Below, one piece after another: positions 44,651 through 53,394 of a stretch of DNA of 64,000 bases; the first letter of the stretch is position 1; each line of letters opens with the position of its first letter. The DNA is from Brevundimonas mediterranea (GTDB lineage Bacteria; Pseudomonadota; Alphaproteobacteria; Caulobacterales; Caulobacteraceae): positions 744,001 through 808,000 of the forward strand of contig NZ_JACIDA010000002.1 of the NCBI RefSeq assembly GCF_014196125.1, read 5' to 3'. The notes below the pieces were generated by a model. It saw only the letters and a list, made by a program, of their open reading frames with translations. It searched no databases and was not told the DNA's origin. Position numbers and translations under genes: made by a program.

Positions 44651-45192
44651 TCATCGGCCCAGCCCCATCAGGACGACGGCGATGCCGAAGGCGGCAATCG
44701 TGGAGGCGCCGGTGAGCGCCATGCCGAAGGCCGGGGCCGCCGCGCCCTGCGCGTAACCCAGGGCGAAGAAACCCCGACCAACCAGATAAAGAGGGACCAA
44801 CACCGGCAGCAGGATCATCTCCTCGCCGCGCAGCACGGTGGCGAGCACCAGGTGGGCGCTCACCGCCAGAACGGTCTGTTCAAGCGAGTTCTGTAGCACG
44901 GCGGCGGGTAGGGCGAGCCTGGCGCCGGGCGCCGCATCGGCGGACCCGGCCGGTCGGCGTCGGACCGGAACCGGATGCTGGCCACCACCCTCAAACACCC
45001 CGCGAGCCACAGGAAGACCGGGAGATTCGCCTGCAGGGCATAGGCCAGCCTATCGGCCGTCGCCATGTCGCGCGCCGCGCCGAGAAGGGGCGGGGAAAGC
45101 CGCAGCCAGGCGGAGGCCGCCGCTGAGGCGGTGATGAGAATCGCCGGCGCCGAGCGGACGGCGATCGCCCTCTGTTCGGCGGGAAGCCTCAT
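44651..45192 (-). pseudogene. MAPEG-family membrane protein gene with a single-base frameshift
   Basis: The N-terminal half starts at an ATG (45190-45192) overlapping the lspA stop by ATGA and reads MRLPAEQ...LAYALQANLPVFLWLAGCLRVVASIRF. The C-terminal half, in another frame, reads LQNSLEQTVLAVSAHLVLATVL...GRGFFALGYAQGA. Together they give a four-helix MAPEG-like protein of about 180 residues (relatives of microsomal glutathione transferases). The frame breaks at the CCCGGCC run near 44945-44951; one missing base would restore it. It could be a real knock-out, a programmed slip or a base-calling error in the G/C run. Confidence 0.72.
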
Positions 45193-45713
45193 CGCGCCGC
45201 CCGTCCCAGGGTCGAGGACGCCGCGCGGCTGTCCGAGCCCCGGACGGTGAGGAGGAGCAGCGCGACGCCGCAGACAATGGCCGCATCGGCGAGGTTGAAG
45301 GTCGGCCAGTGCGCCGCCCCCCAATGAAGATCGATAAAATCGGTGACCGCGCCAAAGCGTAGCCGGTCGACGAGGTTCCCGATCGCTCCACCGGCGATGA
45401 GGCCTGCGGCGGCCGCCGTCACGGCGCTGCGCGTGCGCCAGATCCACGCCAGCAGGGCGCCGATGATCAGGGAGGCCACGGCGCTCAGCGCCCAGCGGCC
45501 GACGGCGCCTGAGCCGGCGAACAGGCCGAAGGTGACGCCGGGGTTGAACCCGAGACGCAGCGCGAGAAACGGCGTGAGGTTGATCGGAGCGTCCAGCTGA
45601 GCGCGCGCCGCGGCCTTGGCGGCCTGATCCACGACGGCGATCAGCGCCGCGAGCGCGAAGGCGATCGTCTGCAGGCGGCCGGGAACGCGTCGCGTCGGGT
45701 GCATGGTGATCAT
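45189..45713 (-). CDS. lspA: Signal peptidase II (accessory copy in metal cluster)
   Basis: A 174-residue membrane aspartyl protease that trims prolipoproteins. Four hydrophobic segments are visible; [17 protein letters not shown] and [11 protein letters not shown] hold the two catalytic Asp residues, and the NPGVTFGLF loop matches the family NxGxxF motif. The ATG at 45713 has GGAGG five or six bases upstream; a TTG further on is less likely. lspA copies beside MerR regulators and P-type ATPases are known from lead/cadmium operons (pbrC of Cupriavidus), so this is probably not the housekeeping copy. It is the first gene after a MerR-type promoter. Confidence 0.9.
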   Translation of the reverse strand: MITMHPTRRVPGRLQTIAFALAALIAVVDQAAKAAARAQLDAPINLTPFLALRLGFNPGVTFGLFAGSGAVGRWALSAVASLIIGALLAWIWRTRSAVTAAAAGLIAGGAIGNLVDRLRFGAVTDFIDLHWGAAHWPTFNLADAAIVCGVALLLLTVRGSDSRAASSTLGRAAR

Positions 45714-45737
45714 GAAGCCTCCAATGGATTTCAACTG

Positions 45738-45768
45738 ATTTTGGGCCCTCTAGTTACTAGAGGATCAA
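45738..45768 (-). promoter_or_regulatory. MerR-type promoter with 19-bp spacer upstream of lspA
   Basis: Read on the minus strand: -35 TTGATC (45768-45763), a 19-base spacer, -10 CAAAAT (45743-45738). The spacer and -35 edge hold the dyad CCTCTAGT-A-ACTAGAGG (45747-45763). The 19-bp spacer and dyad are diagnostic for MerR activators, and the core TAGTAACTAGAGGG closely resembles my recollection of the PbrR operator of the pbrA promoter. Expected transcript start is about 18 bp before the lspA ATG. Confidence 0.8.
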
Positions 45769-45870
45769 GCTGGTTTTATCTGACAGGCGTTTCTTTCATG
45801 GAAGCCATGCATTCTCGGCATGATCGTCTAGCCATTGGGAGATGCATGCTTCTCGCGAAAGGGTAATCCG

Positions 45871-46447
45871 ATGACTGAACCCCCTCTCGTCCTGTGCACT
45901 TCCTCGCCCGGCTGCAGTTGCGGCGTGGCCTCCAGGTTCGACAGCGCCACCCCGCCTACCGGCGCATCATGATCGCGGTGATCGCCGTCAACTGCGCCGC
46001 CTTTATGGCCATAGCCAGCGGCGTGTCCCTGCAAGGCTCGGCGCCCCCTGGGCGCCAATGTGCTCAACTTCCTGGCCGACGCGCCACCTACGGCATCAGC
46101 CTGGCCGTGATCGGACGTTCGGTCGCCGTGCAGTCCGGGGCGGCCAATGGCCAAGGCGCCAGCCTCGTTGCGTTGGTGCTGTTATTCCTCAGCTACGCGA
46201 TCTCGCGAGCCACCTCCGGGGCGCCGTCCCGTGGCATCACCGGACTGGGCCCTCTGGGCTTCTTCGCCAACGCCCTGGCCGGCTTACTGCTGGTAAGCCA
46301 CTGCGCAGGCGACGCCAACGTCCGCTCGCTCTGGCTATGCGCGCGCAACGACCTTACCCAGAGCCTGGCGTCGCGGCGACCGGCGGAGCGGTCTGGCTGA
46401 CCGGTTCACGATGGCCCGACCTGATAGCGGGAGCGCTACTCAGGTGA
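45871..46447 (+). pseudogene. Decayed cation diffusion facilitator (CDF) gene
   Basis: A start with AAGGG ribosome site opens MTEPPLVLCTSSPGCSCG, the Cys-rich head common in one cation-transporter subfamily, but this frame stops at 45972. A second frame continues the homology: HPAYRRIMIAVIAVNC, YGISLAVIGRSVAV, GLLLVSHCAGDANVRSLWLC. Around 46038-46085 the reading is out of frame and returns by a second indel, and near 46365 it shifts again to AATGGAVWLTGSRWPDLIAGAL, ending at TGA 46445-46447 short of the usual C-terminus. At least three indels make a working transporter unlikely. Confidence 0.72.
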
Positions 46448-46698
46448 AGATTGCGCATTCTGCAATCTCGATCCACCTGCAGACGCAGCGAAAGAATCGG
46501 ACGCGATCAGCGTGCGCTCGCTTAAAGATCGCTCGACGTTGCTGAATAGGTCGAGATGGCCGACGACGCGCCACTCTCGGCCTTGCATGTCGACTTTCCC
46601 TCTCCCTCACCGCGGATTGGTGGTCACTCGAAACAGTCGCAGCCCCCGAACACTGTAACAGATTGCTTGATCGCCCGAATGAAAGTATCCACCACGCG

Positions 46699-47043
46699 AT
46701 GGCGTGGCCAATTGCGACATGGGCAAGACTGATACTGGCGGTGACCCTGGTCTCCGCCGTGTTTTTCGTCGCCCCGATCGCTGACGCCGCGACCTGCGCC
46801 CCAGAGACGACCTCGGCTCACGCCATTGTCGCTCAGGATGCAGGCGATAGCGACCAGGGCGACCTTGGCGGTGGGCACGGAGTCTGCACCCACGGCCACT
46901 GCCACCACAACGGAACCGCCCGTGCGGATGTCGCCGACGACATCGCGATGCAAATCCACGCAAGGCCGGTTCACGCCTTCCCCTCGAGTGATTTTCCGTC
47001 GTCGATCTCGCCCGACGGCCTGAAGCGTCCGCCCAGAGTCTGA
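46699..47043 (+). CDS. Small exported His-rich protein (CzcI-like position)
   Basis: A 114-residue protein of no recognised family. LILAVTLVSAVFFVAPIADAA is a signal peptide. The short mature part contains DQGDLGGGHGVCTHGHCHH, a Cys/His cluster that should bind metal, and a second loose His pair (AMQIHARPVHAF). It lies 57 bp upstream of czcC on the same strand, the place of small periplasmic regulators such as CzcI in Cupriavidus, so a role in buffering or sensing periplasmic metal is likely but inferred. A TTG 36 bp upstream could also start it. Confidence 0.6.
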   Translation: MAWPIATWARLILAVTLVSAVFFVAPIADAATCAPETTSAHAIVAQDAGDSDQGDLGGGHGVCTHGHCHHNGTARADVADDIAMQIHARPVHAFPSSDFPSSISPDGLKRPPRV

Positions 47044-47100
47044 CACGACGTCTGCGCCGCCGTGCGCGCGATCTCGTGTCAAATTTCTGGAAGATGAATC

Positions 47101-48354
47101 ATGCCTCCCTCACATCGCAGGCCGCCGCGTTTCGCGGTCGGCTGCGCGCTGGCCGCATTTGCGGCCGTGCTGGCCAGTCCCGCTTGGGCTGACCCCGCTC
47201 CGTCGTTCGCCGAGCTGCTCGCCCAGCTCGATCAAACCCCGGCCACCCTTGAAGCCGGCGCCCTGTCCGACGCCGCTGAAGCGCGTGTCCGCCAGGCCCG
47301 TGTCAGGCCTAATCCGACGATCGCTCTCGACGCCGAAAACGCGTTCGGCACGGGGCCCTTCTCAGGCTACGCCAACGCAGAAACCACCTTGTCGATCAGT
47401 CAGGACCTTGAGCTCTGGGGACGCCGAACCGCGCGGGTGAATGTCGCCCGCGCGGAAGCCGGAACCGCGGCGCTGCAACGGGACCTCGCCATCATCGACG
47501 CCGCCGGACGACTCGCACAGGTCTATGCCGATGCGGAAGCCGCTCAACGGCGGGCCGTGCTCGCCGAGGAAAGCCTTACCTTGACCATCGCCGATGCGAG
47601 GGCCGCCCTCGTTCTTGTCGAAGAAGGCCGTGAGCCACTGCTGCGCGGCATCCAGGGTGAAAGCGAAGCGGCTGCGGCGCGTGCCTCGCGCGATGAGGCC
47701 GTCGCGGAGCGCGACGCGGCCTTCGCGCGACTGACCGCAGTCGCCATGCTGGCGGCTCCGGTGACGACCATCGACGCCAGCCTGCTGGACCTCGCGCCTG
47801 CCGCCACCTTCGCGGCCCCGGCGGATGCGCCGACCGTTCGCGTCGCCGAGGCTCACCGCGCGGCCGCCGAACGCCGGATCGACGTGGAGCGAATCCGCTC
47901 GCGCCCGGACATCAACGCCAGCGTCGGTGTCCGTCGATACGAGATGGAGGACGCGACGGCGTTGACTTTCGGCGTCAGCATGCCGCTGCCCCTGTTCGAC
48001 CGCAACCGCGGGAACATAGACGCGGCGCAGGCCGACTTCCGGGCTGCGGACGCGCGGCTTCTTGGAGCCCGTCAGGAAGCCCAGGCCGATCGCGCCGCGG
48101 CGCGGGCGCGGCTTGCCGCCTCCGTCAGCCGGGTCTCCGCCGCCGATGCAGGGGTGGCGTCCGCTGAGGAAGCCTACCGTCTGTCGCGGATTGGAACCGA
48201 AGCCGGGAGGATCTCCCAGCTCGAACTGCGGGTCACACGCACCGCCCTGATCTCAGCTCGGACTTCGGCCGTCGATGCACGCCTTGCACGTGTCCAGGCC
48301 GAGATTGAACTCGCGCGCCAGGACGGCCGCGCCCCCTTCCAAGGAGCCCAATGA
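47101..48354 (+). CDS. czcC: CzcC-type outer-membrane channel of an RND metal exporter
   Basis: A 417-residue TolC-family protein. The signal peptide ends ASPAWADP. Two structural repeats are visible by their coiled-coil helices: about 80-200 (WGRRTARVNVARAEAGTAALQ) and about 260-400 (HRAAAERRIDVERIRSRPDINASVG), with PLPLFDRNRGNIDAA as the strand link typical of OEP proteins. It forms the trimeric outer-membrane duct through which CzcA expels Co, Zn or Cd. GGAAG precedes the ATG. The last codons overlap czcB by ATGA, so the three genes form one operon. Confidence 0.93.
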   Translation: MPPSHRRPPRFAVGCALAAFAAVLASPAWADPAPSFAELLAQLDQTPATLEAGALSDAAEARVRQARVRPNPTIALDAENAFGTGPFSGYANAETTLSISQDLELWGRRTARVNVARAEAGTAALQRDLAIIDAAGRLAQVYADAEAAQRRAVLAEESLTLTIADARAALVLVEEGREPLLRGIQGESEAAAARASRDEAVAERDAAFARLTAVAMLAAPVTTIDASLLDLAPAATFAAPADAPTVRVAEAHRAAAERRIDVERIRSRPDINASVGVRRYEMEDATALTFGVSMPLPLFDRNRGNIDAAQADFRAADARLLGARQEAQADRAAARARLAASVSRVSAADAGVASAEEAYRLSRIGTEAGRISQLELRVTRTALISARTSAVDARLARVQAEIELARQDGRAPFQGAQ

Positions 48355-49562
48355 TGCGCAAGCGCACATCCAACAAGACGTTGCTGATCGGCGGCGCCGC
48401 CGCCGTCGTTCTGCTTGGCGGAGGCGGGCTGTTCCTGCTCACGCGCGGGCCGGACGCCGCTCCAGCCGCCGCCGAGGGTGAGGCGGGTCACGCTGAAGAA
48501 GAGGGCGCTCATGCCGAGGGCGAAGCCGGCCACGAAGGCGAGGCCGAAGCGCCGGAAGGCTTCGTCGCTCTGAGCGCGGCCCAGGCCCAGGCCGCCAACC
48601 TGATCGTGGTCGGCGTCGGTCGGGGAGGGGGCGCCGAAACCCGGCTCTCCGGGCGGGTCGAGCCCATGGTCGACGCGCGCGCCGCTGTGGCGGCGTCCGT
48701 CGGCGGGCGGGTCGAGCGGGTTCTCGTAGCTCCGGGCCAGTCGGTCCGGATCGGTCAGCCCCTGGCGAGCGTCGTCAGCGGTGAAGCGGCGACGTTCCGC
48801 GCGGACGCAGACGCGGCGGCCGCCGAAACTGAAGTGGCGCGCCAGGCTTATCAACGCAACCGCAATCTGGCGGACCAGGGCGTTGTCGCCCGACAGGAGG
48901 TCGAGGCGTCCCGCGCGCAACTGCTCAGCGCCGAAGCCGGCGCCCGCGCGGCTCGCGCGCGGTCCAGCGCGGCGGGCTCGCCCAACGCTTCGGGCCGCCT
49001 CAGCGTCACCAGCCCCATCACCGGAGTCGTGACCAGCGTCCAGGTCGGACCGGGCGGCTTCGTCGCCCCTGGCGGCGTTGTCGCCGAGGTCACCAACCCG
49101 GCCAGGGTTGAGCTCGTCTTCAACGCGCCGCCTGCTTTGGCCGCCAATGTAAGGGCCGGGGCGCCTCTGCGGGTCAGCAACCCCAGCGGCGACTTCGACG
49201 CCATCGTCACCGGCGTTGCCGCAGGCGCGGGCGGCGAAAGCGGCGCCACGGTCATTCGGGCCCGGCCGACGGGCTCTGTCCTCCCGCCGGCCGGTTCCGC
49301 CGTCACGGGGGCGATCGTGACGGGCGAGACGACCGGCGGTCTCACCGTGCCGACCGAGTCCGTCCAGACCGTCGACGGCAACACCGTCGTCTTCGTTCAG
49401 GTCCCGAACGGCTTCCAGGCCCGTCCGGTGCTCGCCGGTCGTCAGGCCGGGGGGCGGACTGAAATCCTGCGTGGCCTCACCGGGGCTGAACGGGTCGCCG
49501 GCACGAACGCCTTCCTCCTCAAAGCCGAGCTCGCCAAGGGCGAGGCCGAGCACGGTCACTAG
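48351..49562 (+). CDS. czcB: CzcB-type periplasmic adaptor with acidic His-rich N-terminus
   Basis: A 403-residue membrane-fusion protein. A membrane anchor (LLIGGAAAVVLLGGGGLFLL, 10-29) is followed by an acidic stretch with regular histidines (GEAGHAEEEGAHAEGEAGH, about 42-60), probably a metal-collecting arm. ALSAAQAQAANLIVVGVG begins the adaptor core, followed by the lipoyl half-motifs around VGGRVERVLVAPGQSVRIG and GRLSVTSPITGVVTSVQV, and a helical hairpin between them. It links CzcA with CzcC. The start uses the first ATG of ATGATG, overlapping czcC; czcA follows after 11 bp. Confidence 0.93.
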   Translation: MMRKRTSNKTLLIGGAAAVVLLGGGGLFLLTRGPDAAPAAAEGEAGHAEEEGAHAEGEAGHEGEAEAPEGFVALSAAQAQAANLIVVGVGRGGGAETRLSGRVEPMVDARAAVAASVGGRVERVLVAPGQSVRIGQPLASVVSGEAATFRADADAAAAETEVARQAYQRNRNLADQGVVARQEVEASRAQLLSAEAGARAARARSSAAGSPNASGRLSVTSPITGVVTSVQVGPGGFVAPGGVVAEVTNPARVELVFNAPPALAANVRAGAPLRVSNPSGDFDAIVTGVAAGAGGESGATVIRARPTGSVLPPAGSAVTGAIVTGETTGGLTVPTESVQTVDGNTVVFVQVPNGFQARPVLAGRQAGGRTEILRGLTGAERVAGTNAFLLKAELAKGEAEHGH

Positions 49563-49573
49563 GGGCGCACCGC

Positions 49574-52500
49574 ATGTTCAAATTCATCATCGAACTCTCG
49601 GTCAAATTCCGATGGTTCGTGGTTCTCGCCACGGCGCTTGTCGCGGCCTACGGACTCCTCGAGCTGACACGGCTTCCCATCGACGCCGTGCCGGATATCA
49701 CCAATCGCCAGGTCCAGGTGACCACGGTCGCTCCGGCGCTCGCGCCTGAACAGATCGAACGACAGGTCACCTACCCGATTGAAACCGCCATGGCCGGCAT
49801 TCCCGGCCTGACCACGACCCGATCCCTCAGCCGAAACGGCTTCAGCCAGGTCACGGTCATCTTTACCGACCAGACCGACATCTATTTTGCGCGCCAGCAG
49901 GTCGCCGAACGGCTCGCGGGCGCCCGGGAGGCCATGCCTGACGGGGTGGAGCCGACCATGGCCCCGATCACCACGGGCCTCGGTGAAGTGCTGATGTGGA
50001 CGATCGACTACAAGCCATTCAACAGTCAGAACCTCGCCAAGCCTGGCGAGCCGGGCTGGCAGGCGGGCGGAGCCTATCTGACGCCCGAAGGCGATCTGCT
50101 TTCGACCCCGCAGCAGCGCGCCACCTATCTGCGCACCGTGCAGGACTGGATCGTCGCGCCGCAAATGCGGACCGCCCCCGGTCTCGCCGGCGTCGACACC
50201 GTCGGCGGCTATGTGAAGGAGTATGCGGTCCGTCCGGACGCGGCGCGCCTTTCCGCCTACGGCCTGGGCATGGGCGACCTTATCCAGGCCCTCGATCGCG
50301 CCAACACTCAGGCCGGCGCAGGCTATATCCAGCGCGCTGGCGAAGCTCTGACGGTCCGCACCGACGCCTTGGCCTCCACCGTGGAAGATCTGGCTCAGGC
50401 GCCGGTCGTCAACCGGAACGGCCTGATCGTGCGGGTCGCCGATGTCGCCACGGTCGAGATCGGCCAGGCTCCGCGCCTGGGCGGCGCCAGCCGTGACGGC
50501 CACGAGGCCGTGCTCGGAACGGCGCTGATGATCGCGGGCGGCAACAGCCGCACCGTGGCCCAGGCGGCCGGGGAGCGACTCGATGAGGTTCGCAAGACTC
50601 TGCCCGCAGGGATCGAGGCGGTGACGGTCCTTGACCGTAGCGCCCTGGTCAACTCGACCATCTCGACCGTGGCCCGCAACCTCACCGAGGGCGCCCTTCT
50701 GGTCATCGTCGTGCTGTTCCTGCTGCTCGGAAACATTCGTGCGGCCAGCATCACGGCCTTGATGATCCCGATCAGCTTCCTGTTCGCCGTCATCGGCATG
50801 AATAGGTTTGGCATCAGTGGAAACCTGATGAGCTTGGGCGCGCTGGACTTCGGCCTTCTGGTCGATGGGGCGGTCATCGTCGTTGAAAGCACCTTGTTGA
50901 TGCTGTCGCAGCGGCGGATCGATCTGGGACGGGCTCTGACCCGTCGGGAACGCCTTGATGTCGCCGTGGCCGCAGCTCGCAAGATGGTCAAGCCAGCCGC
51001 CTTCGGTCAGCTGATTATCCTGCTCGTCTTCACCCCCTTGCTGATGCTCGAGGGCGTCGAGGGCAAGACGTTCGTCCCCATGGGCGCAACGGTCATGCTG
51101 GCGCTCGTCGGCGCCTTCATCTTCTCCTTCACCTTCGTTCCGGCCATGACGGCCCTGCTGGTGCGGGACCCCAAGAAGGTCGAGACCGACGAACACGGCC
51201 AAGCCCACGAACATGAGACCTTCCTGCTCCGCCACGCGCGGCGTTGGATCCAGCCGGCCATCCGCGCCGCCGTCGATCGTCCTAAGATCGTGCTGATCTC
51301 GGCACTCGGCGCGGTTGTTGTCGGTGGTCTGGCCTTCTCGTCCCTGGGACGGGAGTTCATCCCCACTCTGGACGAGGGCGACATCGCCATGCAGGCGCTG
51401 CGTGTTCCCTCGGCGTCGCTGGAACAGTCCCTCGCCATGCAGATGGCGTTGGAACGGGTCATCACCGCCCAGCCGGAAGTCGAGACCATGTTCTCCAGGA
51501 CCGGCACCGCCGAGGCTGCCGTCGACCCGATGCCGCCCAACATTTCGGACAGCGTCATCGTTCTGAAGGACCGCAAGGACTGGCCGGATTCAGGTCTCGA
51601 GAAGGAAGCCTTGCTCGAGCGGTTCGAAGAGCTCGCCAACCAACAGATCGGGAATAATTTCGAGTTCAGCCAACCCATCGAGCTCCGCTTCAACGAACTC
51701 ATTTCCGGGGTCCGGACCGACCTCGCGGTCATGGTCTACGGCGATGACTTCGACACCATGCAGCGGGTCGCTGATGAGGTGGCCGGCGTACTGCGGCAGA
51801 CCACCGGCTCCGCCGACGTTCGCGTCGAACAAGCGTCGGGCTTGCCGACGCTCACGGTCAGCGTCGATCGGTTCGCGGCGGCCAGCTACGGCCTGTCCGC
51901 AGCCGACGTTTCTGAAGCGGTCTCGGCCGCCATCGGCGGCGCGGAGGCCGGCCGGATTTTCGAGGGCGACCGTCGCTTCGACGTCGTCGTCCGTCTTCCG
52001 GACGATGCGCGCAACGATCCGGCGGCGCTCGCGGCCCTGCCGATCGTCTCTTCGACAGGCGTAACCGTGCCGCTGTCTTCGGTAGCCCGTATCCAAAGCG
52101 CCGAGGGGCCGAACCAGATCAGCCGCAACGACGGTAGCCGACGGATGGTGGTCCAGGCCAACGTTCGCGGCCGGGATCTGGGCGGCTTCGTCACCGACGC
52201 ACAAACCAAGGTGGACCAAATCCAGCTCCCGCCGGGCGTCCGCCTGACCTGGGGCGGTCAGTTCGAGAACCTCAAACGGGCCGAACAACGGCTGGGCCTG
52301 GTTATTCCGATCGTCTTCGTCCTGATCGGTGTGCTGCTGTTTATGGCTCTGGGGTCGTTCTCCGAGGCTGGGCTGGTCTTCGCCTGCGTGCCCTTGGCCT
52401 TGATCGGCGGCGCCTTGGCGCTTCTCATGCGAGGGATGCCGTTCTCGGTGTCTGCGGCCGTTGGCTTCATCGCCGTCTCGGGTGTGGCGACCCTGAACGG

Positions 52501-52795
52501 ACTTGTTTTGATGCAGGCCATTCGCGAGCGATTGCAGGCGGGGCTCGCGCCCCGGGACGCGGCGATCGAAGGGGCGTCCAGCCGATTGCGTGCGGTGTTG
52601 ACGACAGCCTTGGTCGCCATTGTCGGCTTCATCCCGATGGCGCTCGCCCACGGCGCGGGGGCCGAGGTTCAGAAGCCTCTGGCGACGGTCGTCATCGGCG
52701 GCCTTCTGACCGCGACGGCCCTGACCCTGCTGGTCCTGCCGACCTTCGCGGCCAAGGCGGTGCGTCATCGCAAGGACGAGGGGGTTGAGGATTGA
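49574..52795 (+). CDS. czcA: CzcA-type heavy-metal RND transporter
   Basis: A 1073-residue proton-driven pump of the HME-RND class. The N-terminal helix is followed by RLPIDAVPDITNRQVQVTT, the usual opening of CzcA/CusA proteins. In the TM4 region LGALDFGLLVDGAVIVVES matches the DFGxxxDGAVVxxEN motif that marks divalent-cation pumps (Co/Zn/Cd) as opposed to the Cu/Ag type. Twelve membrane segments and two large periplasmic loops are evident. The C-terminus ends soon after the last helix. It exports from the periplasm through CzcC. The stop overlaps the TTG start of the next gene. Confidence 0.95.
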   Translation: MFKFIIELSVKFRWFVVLATALVAAYGLLELTRLPIDAVPDITNRQVQVTTVAPALAPEQIERQVTYPIETAMAGIPGLTTTRSLSRNGFSQVTVIFTDQTDIYFARQQVAERLAGAREAMPDGVEPTMAPITTGLGEVLMWTIDYKPFNSQNLAKPGEPGWQAGGAYLTPEGDLLSTPQQRATYLRTVQDWIVAPQMRTAPGLAGVDTVGGYVKEYAVRPDAARLSAYGLGMGDLIQALDRANTQAGAGYIQRAGEALTVRTDALASTVEDLAQAPVVNRNGLIVRVADVATVEIGQAPRLGGASRDGHEAVLGTALMIAGGNSRTVAQAAGERLDEVRKTLPAGIEAVTVLDRSALVNSTISTVARNLTEGALLVIVVLFLLLGNIRAASITALMIPISFLFAVIGMNRFGISGNLMSLGALDFGLLVDGAVIVVESTLLMLSQRRIDLGRALTRRERLDVAVAAARKMVKPAAFGQLIILLVFTPLLMLEGVEGKTFVPMGATVMLALVGAFIFSFTFVPAMTALLVRDPKKVETDEHGQAHEHETFLLRHARRWIQPAIRAAVDRPKIVLISALGAVVVGGLAFSSLGREFIPTLDEGDIAMQALRVPSASLEQSLAMQMALERVITAQPEVETMFSRTGTAEAAVDPMPPNISDSVIVLKDRKDWPDSGLEKEALLERFEELANQQIGNNFEFSQPIELRFNELISGVRTDLAVMVYGDDFDTMQRVADEVAGVLRQTTGSADVRVEQASGLPTLTVSVDRFAAASYGLSAADVSEAVSAAIGGAEAGRIFEGDRRFDVVVRLPDDARNDPAALAALPIVSSTGVTVPLSSVARIQSAEGPNQISRNDGSRRMVVQANVRGRDLGGFVTDAQTKVDQIQLPPGVRLTWGGQFENLKRAEQRLGLVIPIVFVLIGVLLFMALGSFSEAGLVFACVPLALIGGALALLMRGMPFSVSAAVGFIAVSGVATLNGLVLMQAIRERLQAGLAPRDAAIEGASSRLRAVLTTALVAIVGFIPMALAHGAGAEVQKPLATVVIGGLLTATALTLLVLPTFAAKAVRHRKDEGVED

Positions 52796-53394
52796 TTGCT
52801 CGCACTCAGGATGACCGTCAGCAGCGACGCACGTTGCTGACGGTTCTCGCGCTCAACGCGGGCCTGGCATTAGCGCTCGGGATCGGCGGCTTGTCCGCCG
52901 ATTCCAGCGCTCTGCTGGCCAATGCAGTGGACAACGCCTCGGACGCTGCTGTCTATCTGATCAGCTTTCTCGCGATCGGTCGGCCTGGTTCGTGGAAGCG
53001 GGGGGCGGCGCGCCTCTCGGGCGTCATGCTCCTTATCTTCGGCGCTGGCGTCCTTCTGGACGCGGGTCGTCGATTCCTCATCGGGACCGAACCGATCGGC
53101 CCGACCATGATGGGACTCTCGGTCGTCGCAGCGATCATCAACCTGATCTGCCTGCAGTTGATCCGCCGTCAGCACAGCGGCGACGTCAACATGAAGGCTG
53201 CCGAGACGTTCAGCTTTAACGACTTCGCCTCCAACGGGGGAATCCTCGTCGCCGGGGCCCTGGTGCTCTGGCTCGGCCAGGCGTGGCCGGACCTCGTCGT
53301 CGGCGTCCTCGTGGCCGCCATCGCGTTGAAGGGCGGCGTGGATATCCTGCGCGATGCGGCTAAGGATCGTCCGGCTGAGGGGGAGGGGCAATGA
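52792..53394 (+). CDS. Cation-transporter-like (CDF-type) membrane protein
   Basis: A 200-residue membrane protein with five or six helices. LLANAVDNASDAAVYLISFLAIG has the paired Asp/Asn pattern of CDF transport sites (helix 2), and AAETFSFNDFASNGGILVAGALV the matching site of helix 5. The cytosolic CDF domain is absent, so this is a short member. It probably moves a divalent cation out of the cytosol for CzcCBA. It is of a different subgroup from the decayed gene at 45.9 kb. Start is TTG within a TTGA overlap with czcA; the end overlaps the next gene by ATGA. Confidence 0.82.
   Translation: MIARTQDDRQQRRTLLTVLALNAGLALALGIGGLSADSSALLANAVDNASDAAVYLISFLAIGRPGSWKRGAARLSGVMLLIFGAGVLLDAGRRFLIGTEPIGPTMMGLSVVAAIINLICLQLIRRQHSGDVNMKAAETFSFNDFASNGGILVAGALVLWLGQAWPDLVVGVLVAAIALKGGVDILRDAAKDRPAEGEGQ

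Noticed and set aside
46448-46468. AGATTGC-N7-GCAATCT inverted repeat upstream of the czc genes
   Set aside because: It is 7 bp, directly beyond the decayed CDF stop, without promoter elements at a fitting distance; not enough to call an operator.
46436-46588. 50-codon minus-strand ORF (REWRVVGHLDLFSNVERS)
   Set aside because: It has an ATG and a purine-rich stretch upstream, but it overlaps the end of the decayed CDF gene and I recognise nothing in it; a remnant is as likely as a gene.
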